From positions 140,577 to 204,576 of the forward strand of contig JAJZVA010000002.1 in NCBI GenBank assembly GCA_021845905.1: DNA of 64,000 nt, read 5' to 3'. The notes under the pieces are model-generated. The model made no database searches. It saw only the letters and a list, made by a program, of their open reading frames with translations, and had not been told where the DNA came from. Position numbers and translations under genes: made by a program. The stretch is from Pseudomonadota bacterium. Lineage in GTDB: Bacteria; Pseudomonadota; Alphaproteobacteria; Micavibrionales; UBA2020. This document shows positions 60,611 to 64,000 of this stretch, piece after piece. Each line of letters begins with the position of its first letter. Position 1 is the stretch's first letter.

Positions 60611-61219
60611 GTGCTCGATATCATGAAGCATAACCCGGACTGGAAAACCCTTCTGGAGAAGACGGTCATCAGCTCCGCCAAGATCGCTCTCGGCCAGCAA
60701 CAAGCGCAGGATATCGCCGACAGCCGCCAGAAAGTCATGGCGCAGATCACGCAAGATACGGCATCTAAGGTGCAGAGCCTGCTGGGCATCAAGGTGATCA
60801 ACGTTCAAATGCCGAACTTCACCTTTGACAGAGGCTATGTCAAGGCGATGGAAGTTGCCGCGGAAGAAAAGACAGTCCTCCGCCGCAAGCAAATCGAACT
60901 TCAGCAACAGGAAGTCACGGCGCAAACCACGGTCGTCAATGCCGACGCCGCGGCCAAAGCGCAGGAAGCCACGGCTGACGCGCAGGCTTACACGAAGCTG
61001 AAAAACAAGGAAGCGCAAGCGCAAGGCGATCTCGCCATTCTTCAGGCGCAAGCCAAGGGCTTCAATGACGTCGCCAAGGCGATCGGTGTTGAAAACATGC
61101 AAACGTACCTTGTCACCAACAAATGGGACGGCAACGGTCAAATCGTTCCGCAAGTTCAGGCCGGCAAAGGCGGGGCGATGATCGTTCCGAACATGAAGCT
61201 TGCCACGCTTGGAAAATAA
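60611..61219 (+). pseudogene. SPFH/prohibitin-like gene lacking its 5' half
   Basis: The readable part (about 202 codons from a GTG at 60611) matches the C-terminal half of SPFH proteins: INVQMPNFTFDRGYVKAMEV, then a Gln/Ala-rich coiled coil and an end like QAGKGGAMIVPNMKLATLGK. The N-terminal membrane anchor and most of the SPFH fold are absent. The frame is open only back to a stop at 60536-60538, inside the preceding terminator, and neither possible start (GTG 60611, ATG 60623) has a ribosome site. A deletion that removed the promoter and 5' half is the simplest explanation; a rare internal start is the alternative. Confidence 0.65.
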
Positions 61220-61241
61220 CGTTTAAGCGTTACGCCTTCTC

Positions 61242-61277
61242 AAAGCGCCCCCTGCTCCGGCACGGGGCGCTTTTTTT
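61242..61277 (+). terminator. Rho-independent terminator after the SPFH remnant
   Basis: AAAGCGCCCC (61242-61251) pairs with GGGGCGCTTT (61264-61273) around a 12-base loop, followed by T residues to 61277. Its survival fits a gene that decayed recently. Confidence 0.92.
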
Positions 61278-61370
61278 ATGCCGCGCCTGACTTTGTTTGG
61301 AGTTATGGAAAAGCAGATAAAGATTTCTTAAACCTTTTTCCTTTATTTTCAGAGCTAAGGGAGAACGGGC

Positions 61371-61898
61371 ATGATGTACACGCTGGACGAATTGCTGATG
61401 AAGATGGGCGCGCCGGAAACGCGCGAAAAGGGTCAGATGCGCTGGCACTATTTCGACCGGCAGGATGAAAACGCCGGCGGCTTCGCCGAAGTGCGGTTGC
61501 TTGACGGCGGCGCGACGCTGGTCGCCGAGATGCGGCAGTGGCGCGCGAAAGACCATGAAGGCGATGACATCGAAAGCCTTTACTTGCACGCCCGCCGCAG
61601 CGGCAATCATTATGCGGTGACGAAGATTTCCTTCGACGGCGAGGATTACGCACATCCGCAAAAACCCATCATCGAGCTGGGCCTCAGCATTTTCCACGCC
61701 CGCGCGCTCGATATCAGCATTTTGATGGTTGAACAGGCCTTCAATCGCGACGATATCGTCTACCAGCCGCAACAGCATGCGCCGGAGATAAAGCACGTCT
61801 CTGCCGCGCGCAAGCCGCAACCGCTACGGGCGCAAAACTGGGGCATCGTCGTGCCGTTCCGCCCGCGTCCGGCGCGCGGCGCTTTTTCAATGGGTTGA
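61371..61898 (+). CDS. Protein of unknown function
   Basis: 175 residues, soluble, no signal peptide. The first 120 residues look globular with mixed strands and helices (GQMRWHYFDRQDENAGGFAE; TLVAEMRQWRAKDHEGDDIE; IIELGLSIFHARALDISILM), and the C-terminal 40 are basic and Pro-rich (RKPQPLRAQNWGIVVPFRPR). GGGAG precedes the ATG at 61371. It converges on infC. I do not recognise a family. Confidence 0.75.
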   Translation: MMYTLDELLMKMGAPETREKGQMRWHYFDRQDENAGGFAEVRLLDGGATLVAEMRQWRAKDHEGDDIESLYLHARRSGNHYAVTKISFDGEDYAHPQKPIIELGLSIFHARALDISILMVEQAFNRDDIVYQPQQHAPEIKHVSAARKPQPLRAQNWGIVVPFRPRPARGAFSMG

Positions 61899-61919
61899 AG
61901 TTTCAGAAAGAGCGCCGTA

Positions 61920-62447
61920 TCAACCGGCTTTGGGCACGGCCATCATGACGACCTGGCCGCCCTCGAGCCGCGGTTCCTGCTCGATCTTGGCGAATTCGGC
62001 GACGATATCGCGGGCGCGGTTCATCACGCCCATGCCGATGTCCTTGTGCTCGTGCTCGCGGCCGCGGAATTGCATGGAAAAGCGCACCTTGTCGCCTTCC
62101 TCGATGAAGCGCCGGGCGGAGCGCAACTTGACCTGAAAATCGTGCTCCTCGATGTTGGGGCGGATCTTCAACTCTTTGGTGAGGGTGATTTTCTGGTTTT
62201 TGCGCGCGGCGGCTTCTTTTTTCTGCAGTTCGTAGCGGTATTTGCCGAAGTCGGAGATTTTGCAGACGGGCGGCGCGGCGTTGGGGGAAATTTCGATGAG
62301 GTCGAGACCGGCTTCCTCGGCGGATTGCAGCGCTTCGCGGACAGAGACAACACCGACCATTTCGCCGTCCGCGCCGATGAGGCGGACTTTATCGGCCCTT
62401 ATTTGGTTGTTGATACGGGGGCCGTCGTTCAATGGTTTGCTCGCGAT
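61920..62447 (-). CDS. infC: Translation initiation factor IF-3, apparent ATC start
   Basis: Binds the 30S subunit and controls start codon choice. The 175-residue protein has DGPRINNQIRADKVRLIGAD, the linker helix (QKKEAAARKNQKITLTKELK) and the C-domain with KIRPNIEEHDFQVKLRSARR. The only position properly spaced from the strong site AAGGAG (62455-62460) is an ATC codon at 62447-62445, seven bases away. A TTG at 62432 would be 22 bases from it. IF-3 genes commonly use rare start codons so that IF-3 represses its own synthesis; AUU is known in E. coli. Adjacent to thrS, the conserved order. Confidence 0.92.
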   Translation of the reverse strand: MASKPLNDGPRINNQIRADKVRLIGADGEMVGVVSVREALQSAEEAGLDLIEISPNAAPPVCKISDFGKYRYELQKKEAAARKNQKITLTKELKIRPNIEEHDFQVKLRSARRFIEEGDKVRFSMQFRGREHEHKDIGMGVMNRARDIVAEFAKIEQEPRLEGGQVVMMAVPKAG

Positions 62448-62494
62448 GTTAAGTCTCCTTTGCGTTGTTGCGTGTAAAGAATCGGCCTTGGCCT

Positions 62495-64000
62495 CTAAGC
62501 GGGCGGCGCTGATTCCGTAATGATTTTATTGATCGCGGCGTCAAGTGCAAGGATTTCTTGTTTATCCACATTGGTATTGGCGTCAGAGACGCCGCCCAAA
62601 CGGCGGATGGCGACGGTTCGTTCCTCGGCTTCGCGCTTGCCGACGACCCAGATTTCGGGCGTTTTGGCGAGGCTATGTTCCCGGATTTTATAGTTAATTT
62701 TCTCGTTACGGATATCCAGCTCGGCGCGGATGCCGGCTTTTTTAAGGTCGGAAACCACTTCTTGCGCATAATCATCGGCATCATTGGTGATGGTGGCGAC
62801 GACGGTCTGCACGGGGGCGAGCCAGAGCGGAAACTTGCCCGCATAGGCTTCGATCAGCATGCCAAGGAAGCGCTCGAAGCTTCCGTAGACCGCGCGGTGC
62901 AACATGACGGGAAAGTGTTTTTGCCCGTCTTCGCCGATATAGGTTGCGTCGAGCCGTTCCGGCAGGACGAAGTCCACTTGCAGCGTCGCGCACTGCCATG
63001 ACCGCCCGATCGCGTCCCTGACGTGGAATTCCAGCTTCGGCCCGTAAAACGCGCCGTCGCCGGGCGCGAGCGTATAGGCGCGCTGCAGGCTCTCGACCGC
63101 GTTGATCAGCGCTTTTTCCGCCTTGTCCCAGGTGGCGTCAGTGCCGGCGCGGAGGGCAGGGCGCGTCGCGATTTTCAAGGAGACGTCTTCAAAGCCGTAG
63201 TCTTTGTAAGTTTGCACGAACATGTCGATGAAGCGGGTGGTTTCATCGAGAATCTGGTCTTCGCGGCAAAAGATGTGCGCGTCGTCCTGCGTCATTTGCC
63301 GCACGCGCATCAGGCCGTGGAGCGCGCCGTGCGCCTCGTTCCTGTGGCAGCAGCCGAACTCGGCCATGCGGATCGGCAGGTCGCGGTAGGACTTGATGCC
63401 CTGCTTGAAGATCTGGATGTGTCCGGGGCAGTTCATCGGTTTCAGCGCGAGGAACTCTTTCGGCTCTTCCTTGAAAAGTTTCGCGCCTTCTTCCGTATTG
63501 GGCACGACGTCTGGCACGACGAACATGTTCTCGCGGTATTTGCTCCAGTGACCGGAGGCTTCCCAGAATTTCGAGTGCATAAGCTGCGGGGTTTTAACCT
63601 CGATGTAGCCGAACTTCTCCTGGGCGGCGCGGATGTATTTTTCCATCACCTTCCAGATGCGAAAGCCTTTGTCGTGCCAGAAGACGCTGCCTTGCGCCTC
63701 TTCCTGCAGATGGAACAGATCCATCTCGCGCCCGAGCTTGCGGTGGTCGCGCTTTTCGGCTTCTTCGAGCATGCGCAGATAGGCGTCGAGTTCCTTTTGA
63801 TCGCGCCACGCGGTGGCGTAGATGCGCGTCAGCATGGCGTTGTCGGAGGAGCCGCGCCAGTAGGCGCCCGCGACTTTCATAAGCTTGAAGGCGCTGCCGA
63901 CGTGGCCGGTCGAAGGCAGGTGCGGGCCGCGGCAGAGGTCGTACCACTTGCCCTGCCTGTAAACGCTGATCTCTTCCGTTTCCGGCAGGTCGGAGATGAT
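62495..64000 (-). CDS. thrS: Threonyl-tRNA synthetase (5' end beyond window)
   Basis: Charges tRNA-Thr. The frame is open to the right edge, so 501 residues of the C-terminal part are seen and the N-terminal TGS/editing domains lie outside. [10 protein letters not shown] near the edge belongs to the editing domain. The catalytic core has [40 protein letters not shown] (motif 2) and [20 protein letters not shown] (motif 3). The anticodon-binding domain begins near [12 protein letters not shown]. It precedes infC by 47 bases, the common thrS-infC pairing. Confidence 0.96.
   Translation of the reverse strand: MISDLPETEEISVYRQGKWYDLCRGPHLPSTGHVGSAFKLMKVAGAYWRGSSDNAMLTRIYATAWRDQKELDAYLRMLEEAEKRDHRKLGREMDLFHLQEEAQGSVFWHDKGFRIWKVMEKYIRAAQEKFGYIEVKTPQLMHSKFWEASGHWSKYRENMFVVPDVVPNTEEGAKLFKEEPKEFLALKPMNCPGHIQIFKQGIKSYRDLPIRMAEFGCCHRNEAHGALHGLMRVRQMTQDDAHIFCREDQILDETTRFIDMFVQTYKDYGFEDVSLKIATRPALRAGTDATWDKAEKALINAVESLQRAYTLAPGDGAFYGPKLEFHVRDAIGRSWQCATLQVDFVLPERLDATYIGEDGQKHFPVMLHRAVYGSFERFLGMLIEAYAGKFPLWLAPVQTVVATITNDADDYAQEVVSDLKKAGIRAELDIRNEKINYKIREHSLAKTPEIWVVGKREAEERTVAIRRLGGVSDANTNVDKQEILALDAAINKIITESAPPA

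Noticed and set aside
62495-63880. thrS starting at the methionine at 63880
   Set aside because: The frame continues upstream with editing-domain sequence ([10 protein letters not shown]) to the window edge, so 63880 is internal.

Overview
The window is a GC-rich, densely coded chromosomal segment from an alphaproteobacterium. The call rests on several things: the gene order fabD-fabG next to rpsF-rpsR-rplI-dnaB-alr; a flgF-flgG-flgA-flgH operon facing fliL-fliM-DUF6468-motE; a CpdR-like receiver; perfect TTAA-N7-TTAA (CtrA-type) boxes; a nadABC operon with tandem NadQ-like palindromes; and lipid A/Kdo genes (lpxL, lpxK, waaA), which show a Gram-negative envelope. The genus cannot be fixed from the sequence. 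No rRNA, tRNA, CRISPR, prophage or insertion sequence was seen, and nearly all of the window looks like core chromosome with small islands of orphan genes.

Layout. 1-1.7 kb: two tandem HExxH metallopeptidase paralogues (the left one cut by the edge), preceded by a CtrA-type box. 1.8-4 kb: fabD, a half-size EamA transporter and fabG. 4-5 kb: an orphan coiled-coil gene. 5.2-8.8 kb: rpsF-rpsR-rplI, a small unknown gene and dnaB. 8.8-14 kb: alr, mlaE, mlaF and mrcA, for cell wall and outer-membrane lipid asymmetry. 14-16.1 kb: an orphan island of three related small membrane proteins (the middle copy broken) and a larger membrane/coiled-coil protein. 16.4-20.8 kb: a DsbD/ScsB-type reductase and a GGDEF-EAL protein with a degenerate GGDEF motif. 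21.7-25.5 kb: nadA-nadB-unknown-nadC, with a palindromic repeat inserted in frame in nadB and a double operator in the promoter. 25.7-30.7 kb: a TetR regulator, fructosamine kinase, mnmC, an orphan gene and a VanX-type dipeptidase. 30.7-38.6 kb: cheY-cheZ, then two divergent flagellar operons separated by a pair of back-to-back sigma-54 promoters. 38.8-44 kb: an acyl-CoA ligase and waaA-lpxK-lpxL. 44-50 kb: two small orphan genes, ornithine aminotransferase, alanine dehydrogenase, a Gly/Cys-tailed microprotein, and a DUF1501/DUF1800 pair. 50.4-57.7 kb: a six-gene MoxR/Bat operon with a CtrA-type box upstream. 57.7-64 kb: a lipoprotein, a Sel1 protein, a ZIP transporter, the degenerate CpdR-like receiver, a 5'-truncated SPFH gene, an unknown gene, infC (apparent ATC start) and the visible part of thrS.

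How the parts fit. Envelope functions dominate: fatty acid supply (fabD/fabG), lipid A and Kdo synthesis, PBP1A, the Mla transporter, D-Ala-D-Ala dipeptidase and the Bat/VWA complex. Motility and signalling genes (flg/fli/che, GGDEF-EAL, CpdR-like) and four CtrA-type boxes (three perfect, one with a mismatch) suggest cell-cycle or developmental control reaching chemotaxis, the Bat operon and the metallopeptidase pair. The least explained parts are the metallopeptidase pair, the 14-16 kb membrane-protein island, the nadB repeat, the Gly/Cys microprotein, and the receiver with altered acidic-pocket residues under its own CtrA-type box.
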